From an uncultured beta proteobacterium (lineage in GTDB: Bacteria; Pseudomonadota; Gammaproteobacteria; Burkholderiales; Burkholderiaceae), in assembly GCA_903835865.1 (NCBI GenBank), contig CAILON010000153.1:1-7805 (forward strand): DNA of 7,805 nucleotides, in the 5' to 3' direction. A program made the translations under genes and the position numbers. Below the pieces are notes generated by a model. It made no database searches. It saw only the letters and a program-made list of their open reading frames with translations, and was not told where the DNA came from. Each line of letters opens with the position of its first letter. Position 1 is the first letter of the stretch. Shown in pieces: positions 1 through 6,003 of the stretch.

Positions 1-135
1 GTTGTCCACATCCTGCAACCAATGTTGCGCTCCTACTATCAATTAGAGGGCATGTGGGGTGCAAAACCTGTACGCGTGAAGTTGGCTGGCGATAAAGGGC
101 TTGCCAAAGCTAGCGAACCAGACGACGACGAATAA
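1..135 (+). CDS. rsfS: RsfS ribosomal silencing factor, C-terminal end (partial, 5' end outside window)
   Basis: Frame 1 is open from the window edge to TAA at 133-135 and gives the last 44 residues. They begin VVHILQPMLRSYYQLEGMWG, which is the characteristic end of the RsfS (RsfA/YbeB/Iojap) domain: a 'VVH-hydrophobic-P-R-YY-LE-WG' segment. Family members bind ribosomal protein uL14 on the large subunit and block 30S-50S joining when nutrients are scarce. After the conserved WG there is a basic stretch (KPVRVKLAGDKG) and an acidic tail, DDDE, written by GAC repeats; such tails vary in the family. The gene sits 32 bases upstream of rlmH on the same strand, the usual neighbourhood in betaproteobacteria, where nadD often precedes it. 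Family is near certain from this motif; the start and most of the domain are not visible. Confidence 0.9.
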   Translation, partial: VVHILQPMLRSYYQLEGMWGAKPVRVKLAGDKGLAKASEPDDDE

Positions 136-142
136 GTCGTCT
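120..142 (+). other. Small GC-rich stem-loop over the rsfS stop codon
   Basis: GACGAC at 121-126 (or 124-129) can pair with GTCGTC at 136-141, with A120-T142 adding a seventh pair in the first register. The rsfS stop codon lies in the loop. Downstream bases (TTGCATTTC) are not a convincing T-run, so this looks more like a weak processing or attenuation hairpin, or chance from the GAC codon repeat, than a full intrinsic terminator. It would lie between rsfS and rlmH in a shared transcript. Confidence 0.3.
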
Positions 143-167
143 TGCATTTCACACACAGCATTTATCA

Positions 168-611
168 ATGCGCTTAACAATTGTTTCGGTCGGTCATAAG
201 ATGCCAGATTGGGTTGCTACTGCAACCCAGGATTACATCAAGCGTATGCCAGCAGATTGCATTATTGAGATTAAAGAGATCAAGCCTGATCTCACTCCTG
301 CCAAAGAAGCGGTCAAAATTGCTGCAGCCATTCCAAAGGGCTCACGAGTCATTGCTTTAGACGAGCGAGGCAAAGATCAAACCACCCAAAATCTCGCTAC
401 GCAATTAGCGAACTGGCGCCAAGAAGGGTTTGATATTACCTTTCTGATTGGCGGTGCCGATGGACTCGATGCTAGCCTTAAAGAAAATGCCGGGGCCATG
501 TGGCGACTTTCGAGCTTAACGCTACCCCATGCCATGGCAAGAGTCTTATTGGTGGAGCAGCTCTATCGCGCCTGGACTATTTTGCAAGGTCACCCCTACC
601 ATCGTGAGTAA
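168..611 (+). CDS. rlmH: RlmH, 23S rRNA (pseudouridine1915-N3)-methyltransferase
   Basis: Encodes 147 residues. RlmH is a SPOUT-class, SAM-dependent enzyme that methylates pseudouridine 1915 in helix 69 of 23S rRNA, acting on assembled 70S ribosomes in the cytoplasm. Diagnostic features are the N-terminal MRLTIVSVGHKMPDWV, the SAM-binding loop LIGGADGLD at residues 93-101, the SLTLPHAMARVLLVEQLYRAW knot region at about 116-136, and the terminal HPYHRE. Recalled E. coli RlmH is 155 residues; the difference appears to fall just after residue 40, between IEIKEIKP and the SRVIALDERGK strand, so it is a loop shortening rather than a truncation. The ATG at 168 gives the family N-terminus, but there is no Shine-Dalgarno-like sequence before it, which suggests translation from a shared rsfS-rlmH message. 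The 3' end overlaps maf by 8 bases. Confidence 0.95.
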   Translation: MRLTIVSVGHKMPDWVATATQDYIKRMPADCIIEIKEIKPDLTPAKEAVKIAAAIPKGSRVIALDERGKDQTTQNLATQLANWRQEGFDITFLIGGADGLDASLKENAGAMWRLSSLTLPHAMARVLLVEQLYRAWTILQGHPYHRE

Positions 612-1230
612 TGCTTATATCTACCTGGCTTCACAAAGCCCACGCCGCCAAGAATTGTTAAAACAAATTGGGGTTCGCTTTGAAATGTTAATCCCTAATC
701 CGAATGAAGACAGTGAGAGCATCGAAATACCTTTGCCCCACGAAAAAGCCCGCGCATATGTAGAACGCGTCACCATTGCCAAAAGTATTGCAGCCTTAGC
801 GCGTTGGCAAAAAAAACAGCTCCCATGGGCGCCTATATTGTGCGCCGATACCACTGTCAGCCTTCCCAATAGTAGTGATGGGGAAATTTTAGGCAAGCCA
901 AGCGATGCTGCAGATGCTGCACGTATTCTGAGAATGCTCAGCGACAAGACACATGAAGTACTTACTGCTGTCGCGATCACCCTGACGCCAACGACTCAGC
1001 TGATTTGCCTAGTGCAAGTTTCTGAGGTGCAATTTGCTAACCTCAGCTCTGCACAGATCGATGCCTATATAGCTAGTGGCGAACCCTTCGGTAAGGCGGG
1101 CGCCTATGGCATCCAGGGATTAGGCGGCACATTTATACCCTCGATTCGGGGAAGCTATAGCGGTATCATGGGATTACCTTTATTTGAAACAACTCAACTA
1201 CTCGATCGCGCACAAGTTACCCGCATATGA
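604..1230 (+). CDS. maf: Maf-family nucleoside triphosphate pyrophosphatase (GTG start)
   Basis: Encodes 208 residues from a GTG at 604. Maf proteins hydrolyse non-canonical or excess nucleoside triphosphates (dTTP/UTP or methylated bases, depending on subgroup) to the monophosphate and pyrophosphate. The sequence shows the N-terminal LASQSPRRQELL (residues 8-19), the acidic CADTTVSL with putative catalytic Asp82, LGKPSDAADAARIL (96-109), LSDKTHEVLTAVAI (112-125) and GKAGAYGIQGLGG (163-175) followed by IRGSYSGIMGLPL. The presence of the KAGAYGIQG and SYSGIMGLP blocks favours the YhdE-type dTTP/UTP group, but I cannot settle the substrate. The frame opens upstream at an ATG at 529, but that would add 25 residues read out of rlmH and unlike the family, so GTG 604 is chosen. 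A weak AAGG lies at 586-589. It overlaps rlmH by 8 bases and rng by 4. Confidence 0.9.
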   Translation: MSNAYIYLASQSPRRQELLKQIGVRFEMLIPNPNEDSESIEIPLPHEKARAYVERVTIAKSIAALARWQKKQLPWAPILCADTTVSLPNSSDGEILGKPSDAADAARILRMLSDKTHEVLTAVAITLTPTTQLICLVQVSEVQFANLSSAQIDAYIASGEPFGKAGAYGIQGLGGTFIPSIRGSYSGIMGLPLFETTQLLDRAQVTRI

Positions 1231-2690
1231 ACGAAGAGATTCTCATTAACATCACCCCGCAAGAGACACGTGTCGCCTTAATTCAGCAAGGCGCTGTTCA
1301 AGAATTACAAATTGAGCGCACCCGTCAACGTGGAATAGTTGGCAATATCTATTTAGCAAAAGTAGTACGTGTTTTGCCGGGGATGCAATCGGCCTTTATC
1401 GAAATTGGTCTTGAGCGCACTGCTTTTATGCACGTCGCCGATATCACTCAAAACAACCCAAGTGCTCAAATTGAAAAATTGCTTTTTGAAGGGCAGACTC
1501 TCTTAGTGCAAGTATTAAAAGATCCTTTAGGAACCAAGGGTGCTCGTCTAAGTACCCAACTGAGTATTGCTGGTCGCAACTTAGTGTATTTACCCCCTGC
1601 TGGTAGCGATACTGCCTCTGAAAAATATATTGGGGTATCTCAGCGTATTGATCAACCTGAAGAGCGTGAAGCCATTAAGACGCGCCTTGCCGGATTAATG
1701 GCAACTGATGAAAAAGGCGGCATTATTGTGCGTACGAGCGCACAAGATGCCACGGATACTGAGCTACAACACGATATGCATTACCTCCGAACCACCTGGG
1801 AAAAGATTCGTGAGGCCATGAATCACAATGCAGCCCCTAGCTTGCTATATCAAGATCTCAGCCTAGCAGAGCGTGTATTGCGTGATGTAGCGGGCGAGGA
1901 AACCACCCAAATTCGAGTGGACTCAGCTGAGAATTTTGAAAAGCTCAAGGCTTTTGCCAATCTTTATATGCCTAATTTATTAGGCAAGCTCACCTTGCAT
2001 CGTGGTGAGCGCGCCCTCTTTGATTTGTTTGATGTCGATGCAGAAATTAATAAGGCTTTAGGTCGCAGAGTGGACCTCAAGTCGGGTGGCTATCTGATGA
2101 TTGACCAGACAGAATCCATGACAACCATTGATGTGAATACTGGAAGTTATGTTGGCGCGCGTAATTTAGATGACACTGTCTTTAAAACGAATCTAGAAGC
2201 TGCTCAAGCGATTGCGCGTCAATTGCGATTGCGTAATTTAGGTGGAATTATCATCATCGACTTCATTGATATGCTTACTAAAGACCATCAAGAATCAGTG
2301 TTGTATGAGCTCAAACGGAACCTAGAGCGAGATCATGCCCGCACATCCCTCAGTGATTTTTCAGCTCTGGGCTTAGTGGAGATGACACGCAAACGTACTC
2401 GAGAATCTTTGGCCCATATCACCTGTGAGCCTTGTTCTACCTGCATGGGCAAAGGCGAAGTCAAAACTGCTCAAACCATCTGCTACGAAATTTTGCGAGA
2501 GATCGTGCGCGAGCACCGTCAATTTAATCCTCGTGAGTTTCGCATTGTTGCAGCGCCTGATGTCATTGACTTATTCCTAGAAGAGGAAAATCAATTCTTA
2601 GCCCAGCTAGGTGACTTTATCGGCAAACCCATCACGCTTCAGGCAGAAGGTAGCTTCCGCCAAGAGCAATACGATATCGTTCTTAGTTAA
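1227..2690 (+). CDS. rng: Ribonuclease G
   Basis: Encodes 487 residues, close to the 489 of E. coli RNase G, and lacks the long C-terminal scaffold of RNase E. RNase G is an endoribonuclease that matures the 5' end of 16S rRNA and takes part in mRNA decay. Visible parts: an S1 RNA-binding domain around residues 37-115 (GNIYLAKVVRVLPGMQSAF, then HVADI); the 5'-sensor region; the catalytic DNase I-like domain with Asp302 (TTIDVNTG) and Asp345 (IIIIDFIDM), which line up with Asp303 and Asp346 of RNase E; and a zinc-link motif Cys403-Ser-Thr-Cys406, with an extra Cys400, followed by GKG. The C-terminal 80 residues form the dimer domain. Its ATG overlaps the maf stop as ATGA and has no Shine-Dalgarno sequence, so translation probably depends on ribosomes finishing maf. 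Its stop codon overlaps that of convergent msbA. Confidence 0.96.
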   Translation: MNEEILINITPQETRVALIQQGAVQELQIERTRQRGIVGNIYLAKVVRVLPGMQSAFIEIGLERTAFMHVADITQNNPSAQIEKLLFEGQTLLVQVLKDPLGTKGARLSTQLSIAGRNLVYLPPAGSDTASEKYIGVSQRIDQPEEREAIKTRLAGLMATDEKGGIIVRTSAQDATDTELQHDMHYLRTTWEKIREAMNHNAAPSLLYQDLSLAERVLRDVAGEETTQIRVDSAENFEKLKAFANLYMPNLLGKLTLHRGERALFDLFDVDAEINKALGRRVDLKSGGYLMIDQTESMTTIDVNTGSYVGARNLDDTVFKTNLEAAQAIARQLRLRNLGGIIIIDFIDMLTKDHQESVLYELKRNLERDHARTSLSDFSALGLVEMTRKRTRESLAHITCEPCSTCMGKGEVKTAQTICYEILREIVREHRQFNPREFRIVAAPDVIDLFLEEENQFLAQLGDFIGKPITLQAEGSFRQEQYDIVLS

Positions 2691-2693
2691 CTA
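2671..2693. repeat. Two adjacent 10-base palindromes at the rng/msbA convergent junction
   Basis: ACGATATCGT at 2671-2680 and TAGTTAACTA at 2684-2693 are each perfectly self-complementary. The second is centred on the shared TTAA, so both genes end with the codons AGT TAA (Ser-stop) read from opposite strands. Neither palindrome has a loop, so strong RNA hairpins are not expected from each alone; a protein-binding or restriction-type site, or chance, are alternatives. Confidence 0.45.
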
Positions 2694-4450
2694 TTTGAGA
2701 ACTGAATGCGGTGCAGGCTAGCATACAGGCCATCTTTTCCAATGAGCTCCTCATGGGAGCCATTTTCAATAATCTGACCATGCTCCAAAACCACGATACG
2801 ACTTGCATGCTCAATCGTTGATAAACGGTGTGCAATAACTAAGGTTGTTCTGCCAGCCATCAAGCGGTCTAGAGCGTCTTGAACTTGACGCTCGGATTCT
2901 GAATCGAGTGCCGAGGTAGCCTCATCCAAAATCAAAATGGGAGCATCTTTGTAAATAGCTCTAGCAATCGCCATGCGTTGACGTTGGCCGCCTGATAGAC
3001 GATTGCCGTTATCCCCCACCAGAGAATCGATACCTTCAGGTAGCTCACCAATGAGAGCGCTGAGATTGGCAGCTTCTAATGCTTTCATGACACGTTCGCG
3101 ATCAATACCCCTCTCATCAAAGGCGCCATAGGCAATGTTTGCTGCAATGCTGTCATTAAATAACACGACATCTTGACTAACAAAGGCAATTTGTCTTCTG
3201 ACATCTGCAAGAACAATATCCTCTAGCGGGATGTCATCCAAAAAGATATGACCGGAAGTAGGCTTAAAGAAACGAGGTAATAAATTAACTAGGGTAGATT
3301 TACCGCCACCAGATGGTCCAACAAAAGCAACTACTTCGCCTGGCGCAATGTTTAAGTTAATGCCACTTAAAGCATCTTGGCGCCCTACATCTTGCTCATA
3401 AGAAAATCCGACATCCTCAAAACGAATTCCACCCTTCGCTTTATCCAAGGATTTCATATTGAGCTTACGATCCTCATCTTCTTCAAACGGCTGGTCCATG
3501 AGCGAGAAGATCATCTCAGCTGCAGTTAGACCGCGTTGCAAGGGTTGATTAATATCAGCCAAATGCTTCAATGGGGAGATTACTAACATCATGGCAGTGA
3601 TAAATGCTGCAAACCCCCCTACTGTCGTGCCCTGGGTGGCAGATTGCATCAAGGCAATCACCAAGACAACCGATAAGGCAATCGATGCGATTAATTGGGT
3701 AATTGGTTGATTGAGGCCACCGGCCACAGCGGACTTAATCGCAAATTGGCGTAGACGATGCGCTTTTTCCATAAAGCGTTGCATCTCATAAGATTCAGCG
3801 CCATGCACTTTCACAATCTTGTGACCCGCTACTGCCTCTTCAACGATATAAGCCAACTCACTGGTCAATGTTTGTTGCTCACGATTGAGTGCGCGCAAGC
3901 GACGATTAATCTTGCTCATGATGAAAGCAATAATTGGGAAAATGATTAATACTAGTAATGTGAGTTGCCAGTTCAAATAAATCAGGTAACCAATCATACC
4001 AACAACAGTTAATGAGTCTCGTACCAAGCTAATTAACATCCCACCCATGATGGTGAGAATGTTGTTCACCTCAAAGACAACGGCATTAATTAAGTGGGAT
4101 GCGGAATTTTGCTGAAAGAAAATTGTTCGAGCCCGTAATAGGGTGTGAAACATTCTCTCCCGCAATTTCAGGAGCACTGAGTTGATGACCCGGGTCAGTA
4201 AATAATTTGAGAAAAATTGGGCCAAACTGCGGATCACTGCTAAACCAACCAAGAAAACCGGCACCTGCCAGAGCTTGTCATTGAGCTCCCCAGTAAAACC
4301 CCTGTCTAATAATGGCTTCATGAGGGCCGGAATAGATGTTTCCGAAGCTGCCACAATAGCCATGGCCAATAATGAGCCAACAATCAGCCCAATATGGGGT
4401 TTGAGATACTGAATTAGGCGATTTAGGGTAGTTCGGTCTTGAGCATTCAT
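2687..4450 (-). CDS. msbA: MsbA, lipid A-core ABC flippase (ATP-binding/permease)
   Basis: Encodes 587 residues from the ATG at 4450. MsbA is a homodimeric inner-membrane ABC exporter that flips core-lipid A from the cytoplasmic to the periplasmic leaflet. An N-terminal six-helix membrane domain (about residues 18-300; hydrophobic runs near 20-36, 62-74, 130-180 and 250-292) is followed by a nucleotide-binding domain: Walker A GPSGGGKST (378-386), Q-loop Gln426, signature LSGGQ (485-489), Walker B ILILDE with Asp509 and Glu510, and switch His541. Length and the N-terminal RTTLNRLIQYLKPH match the family from this start. The frame stays open 19 codons further, to ATGs at 4480, 4486 and 4507 inside the divergent glycosyltransferase gene; an AAGGTGG lies at 4471-4465, 14-15 bases from ATG 4450, which is long. 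The start is therefore less certain than the product. Neighbouring glycosyltransferases support the lipopolysaccharide role over a generic exporter. Confidence 0.93.
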   Translation of the reverse strand: MNAQDRTTLNRLIQYLKPHIGLIVGSLLAMAIVAASETSIPALMKPLLDRGFTGELNDKLWQVPVFLVGLAVIRSLAQFFSNYLLTRVINSVLLKLRERMFHTLLRARTIFFQQNSASHLINAVVFEVNNILTIMGGMLISLVRDSLTVVGMIGYLIYLNWQLTLLVLIIFPIIAFIMSKINRRLRALNREQQTLTSELAYIVEEAVAGHKIVKVHGAESYEMQRFMEKAHRLRQFAIKSAVAGGLNQPITQLIASIALSVVLVIALMQSATQGTTVGGFAAFITAMMLVISPLKHLADINQPLQRGLTAAEMIFSLMDQPFEEDEDRKLNMKSLDKAKGGIRFEDVGFSYEQDVGRQDALSGINLNIAPGEVVAFVGPSGGGKSTLVNLLPRFFKPTSGHIFLDDIPLEDIVLADVRRQIAFVSQDVVLFNDSIAANIAYGAFDERGIDRERVMKALEAANLSALIGELPEGIDSLVGDNGNRLSGGQRQRMAIARAIYKDAPILILDEATSALDSESERQVQDALDRLMAGRTTLVIAHRLSTIEHASRIVVLEHGQIIENGSHEELIGKDGLYASLHRIQFSNS

Positions 4451-4459
4451 ATAATGAAT
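4445..4459. repeat. Inverted repeat between the divergent msbA and glycosyltransferase starts
   Basis: ATTCAT at 4445-4450 and ATGAAT at 4454-4459 are perfect inverted copies separated by ATA. The left arm, read on the minus strand, is the first two codons of msbA (ATG AAT). The right arm ends two bases before the plus-strand glycosyltransferase ATG. It is a candidate operator or simply a by-product of the start codon and the AT-rich promoter bases. Confidence 0.4.
4450..4455 (+). promoter_or_regulatory. Candidate -10 box (TATAAT) for the glycosyltransferase operon
   Basis: A perfect consensus TATAAT ends five bases before the glycosyltransferase ATG at 4461. Normal -10 geometry would place the transcription start at about 4461-4462, so the mRNA would be leaderless or nearly so. 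This agrees with the absence of a Shine-Dalgarno sequence. No good -35 hexamer is found at 15-19 bases upstream (bases 4425-4434 match TTGACA poorly), so the call is tentative. A related CATAAT on the minus strand (4463-4458) is placed similarly for msbA. Confidence 0.35.
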
Positions 4460-4460
4460 T

Positions 4461-5222
4461 ATGCCCACCTTATCAGTCATACTCATCACTCGCAATGAAG
4501 AGTCCAATTTGGACGATTGTCTGGCATCCCTGGAGGGGATTGCCCAGCAGATTGTGGTGGTCGACTCTAATAGTACAGACCGTACCCTAGAGATCGCCAG
4601 TAAGCATGGTGCACTGATGGCCTACCCCACCGATTGGCCTGGTTTTGGCCCCCAAAAGAACCGTGCTTTAGATCTTGCCACCTGCGACTGGGTCTTATCT
4701 CTCGATGCCGATGAAAGACTTACCCCAGCCCTCAAATCTGAAATCTTGACCGCCATTCACCATTCTGCCCATGTAGACTGTTTTGCTATTCCACGCCTAT
4801 CTTGGTACTGTGGCCGCTTCATTCGCCACTCAGGCTGGAACCCAGATTATGTAGACCGTCTTTTTAAGCGCGGTACTGCCCGCTTTTCAGATGATTTGGT
4901 TCATGAGCGACTCATCCCCAAGGGCGCAGTAGCCAAACTTGAAAACCCTATGTTGCATTACAGCTTCATGAATTACGAGCAAGTGCTCGACAAGCTCAAT
5001 CGCTATTCCACTGCGTCAGCAGAGCAGGCTTTTGCCAAAGGCAAAACAAGCAATCCCTTAAAGGCAGTCCTACATGGTATGTGGGCCTTTGTTCGCACTT
5101 ATATTCTGCGAGCAGGTTTTCTAGATGGTCCTCAAGGATTTGCTTTAGCGATCTCGAATGGTCAAGGAACCTACTATCGCTATATGAAATTGTGGCAGCT
5201 CAATCAGGAAGCCGGCAAATGA
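4461..5222 (+). CDS. GT2 glycosyltransferase, WaaE/KdtX-like, probable lipopolysaccharide core enzyme
   Basis: Encodes 253 residues. It is a GT-A-fold family 2 enzyme that would move a sugar from a nucleotide donor onto the growing lipopolysaccharide core at the cytoplasmic face of the inner membrane. The sequence shows the first strand LSVILITRNEE (4-14), the nucleotide-binding VVVDSNSTDRT (32-42), WPGFGPQKNRALDLAT (59-74), the metal-binding LDADERLTP (81-89) and VHER (147-150). This set, and the length, match the WaaE/KdtX group, whose characterised members add glucose to heptose I; the sugar here is not readable. The C-terminus (about 200-245) is amphipathic, with a GFLDGPQGFALA stretch, and may contact the membrane. 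An in-frame TGA at 4455-4457 rules out any upstream ATG, and no Shine-Dalgarno precedes 4461. It leads a three-gene operon, divergent from msbA, and overlaps the next gene by 4 bases. Confidence 0.88.
   Translation: MPTLSVILITRNEESNLDDCLASLEGIAQQIVVVDSNSTDRTLEIASKHGALMAYPTDWPGFGPQKNRALDLATCDWVLSLDADERLTPALKSEILTAIHHSAHVDCFAIPRLSWYCGRFIRHSGWNPDYVDRLFKRGTARFSDDLVHERLIPKGAVAKLENPMLHYSFMNYEQVLDKLNRYSTASAEQAFAKGKTSNPLKAVLHGMWAFVRTYILRAGFLDGPQGFALAISNGQGTYYRYMKLWQLNQEAGK
5206..5211 (+). promoter_or_regulatory. Ribosome binding site fixing the start of the second glycosyltransferase
   Basis: AGGAAG lies 7 bases before the ATG at 5219. This supports 5219 as the start over the ATG at 5081, where the same frame opens but runs 46 codons through the upstream gene with no family resemblance. 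Confidence 0.6.
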
Positions 5223-5998
5223 TTTCGATTTTGTTGGCCACCTATAACTGGCCACAAGCACTCAAACTCTGTCTAGAGTCTCTTGCCACACAAACCGATA
5301 ATCATTTTGAAATCATCATTGCTGATGATGGGTCTACTCAAGAGACTAAGCAGCTTATCGAGAGCATCAAACTCACCCATCCGATCTCGATTAATCATCT
5401 CTGGCAAGAAGATCAGGGCTTTCGCAAAACCATGATTTTGAATCAAGCGATTAATGCAGCGCATGGTGACTACTTAGTATTTTTAGATGGTGACTGCATT
5501 GTTCAGCCCGACTTTGTCGCGCGCCACCGGGCTCTAGCCCAAAAGGGTTATCTCGTCACAGGTAGTCGGATTCTCTTAGATCAAAGCTTGACAACTCAAT
5601 TACTATCTTGGCCCAACTGGGACTTCAAACGCTTTGCGGAAAAATTACTCAGTTATCGACTCAGTGGTGGCATCAATAAATATTGGCCCTTGAAAATCAA
5701 ACTGGGTAATGGATCATGGCGTGACTATCAAAAGTTTATATGGCGCCGCATTAAAGGTTGCAATATGGCTTGCTGGAAAGCGGATGCGAAAGCTATCAAT
5801 GGCTTTGATGAGAGCATGACTGGATGGGGTCATGAAGATGCTGATTTTGTATTTCGCTTACAACGCCATCACATTAAACGTAAATCAGGCTCATGGTCTA
5901 CTGAAGTCTTACACCTCTTTCATCAGATTCATGATCAGACTAATGCCGCTGAAAATGCACGCCGAGTACGCGCTATGATTCAAGCAAAAGCAATGTAA
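5219..5998 (+). CDS. GT2 glycosyltransferase with galactosyltransferase-type (GT7C) C-terminal motif
   Basis: Encodes 259 residues. The N-terminal GT-A domain begins at once with MISILLATYNWPQAL, then IIIADDGST (32-40) and the metal-binding LDGDC (89-93, DxD at Asp90 and Asp92). The C-terminal part carries GCNMACWKADAKAINGFDE (180-198) and GWGHEDADFVFRL (202-214), the acceptor-side motif of the Glyco_transf_7C domain found in galactosyltransferases and in many bacterial GT2 proteins. It has no signal peptide or membrane helix, so it is probably cytoplasmic or peripheral on the membrane. Its ATG overlaps the preceding stop (ATGA), and it is followed after 5 bases by the GT9 gene, so all three are likely made together. 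Lipopolysaccharide core or another surface glycan is the likely product, inferred from msbA and the GT9 neighbour. Donor and acceptor are unknown. Confidence 0.85.
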   Translation: MISILLATYNWPQALKLCLESLATQTDNHFEIIIADDGSTQETKQLIESIKLTHPISINHLWQEDQGFRKTMILNQAINAAHGDYLVFLDGDCIVQPDFVARHRALAQKGYLVTGSRILLDQSLTTQLLSWPNWDFKRFAEKLLSYRLSGGINKYWPLKIKLGNGSWRDYQKFIWRRIKGCNMACWKADAKAINGFDESMTGWGHEDADFVFRLQRHHIKRKSGSWSTEVLHLFHQIHDQTNAAENARRVRAMIQAKAM

Positions 5999-6003
5999 AC
6001 GCC

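Noticed and set aside
142..167. Promoter for rlmH with TTGCAT as -35 box
   Set aside because: No -10 hexamer at acceptable spacing before the ATG; the gene is more likely co-transcribed with rsfS.
529..603. Upstream extension of maf to the ATG at 529
   Set aside because: The 25 extra residues are rlmH read in another frame and do not resemble any Maf N-terminus; GTG 604 puts the conserved LASQSPRR block at the usual position.
621..980. 119-residue open frame on the minus strand inside maf
   Set aside because: It is fully antisense to a well-supported gene, has no recognisable motif and no ribosome binding site.
2205..2245. Short repeated ATTGCG units inside rng
   Set aside because: They encode the conserved IARQLRLRNL segment next to the catalytic Asp, so protein constraint and Arg/Leu codon use explain them.
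3758..3949. 63-residue plus-strand open frame inside msbA
   Set aside because: Antisense to a conserved membrane-domain region of msbA, with no family resemblance.
5081..5218. Longer start for the second glycosyltransferase at 5081
   Set aside because: The added 46 residues are the first glycosyltransferase read out of frame; the GT-A fold starts at 5219, which has a good AGGAAG site.
5273..5464. 63-residue minus-strand open frame inside the second glycosyltransferase
   Set aside because: Antisense to the conserved nucleotide-binding region; no independent support.
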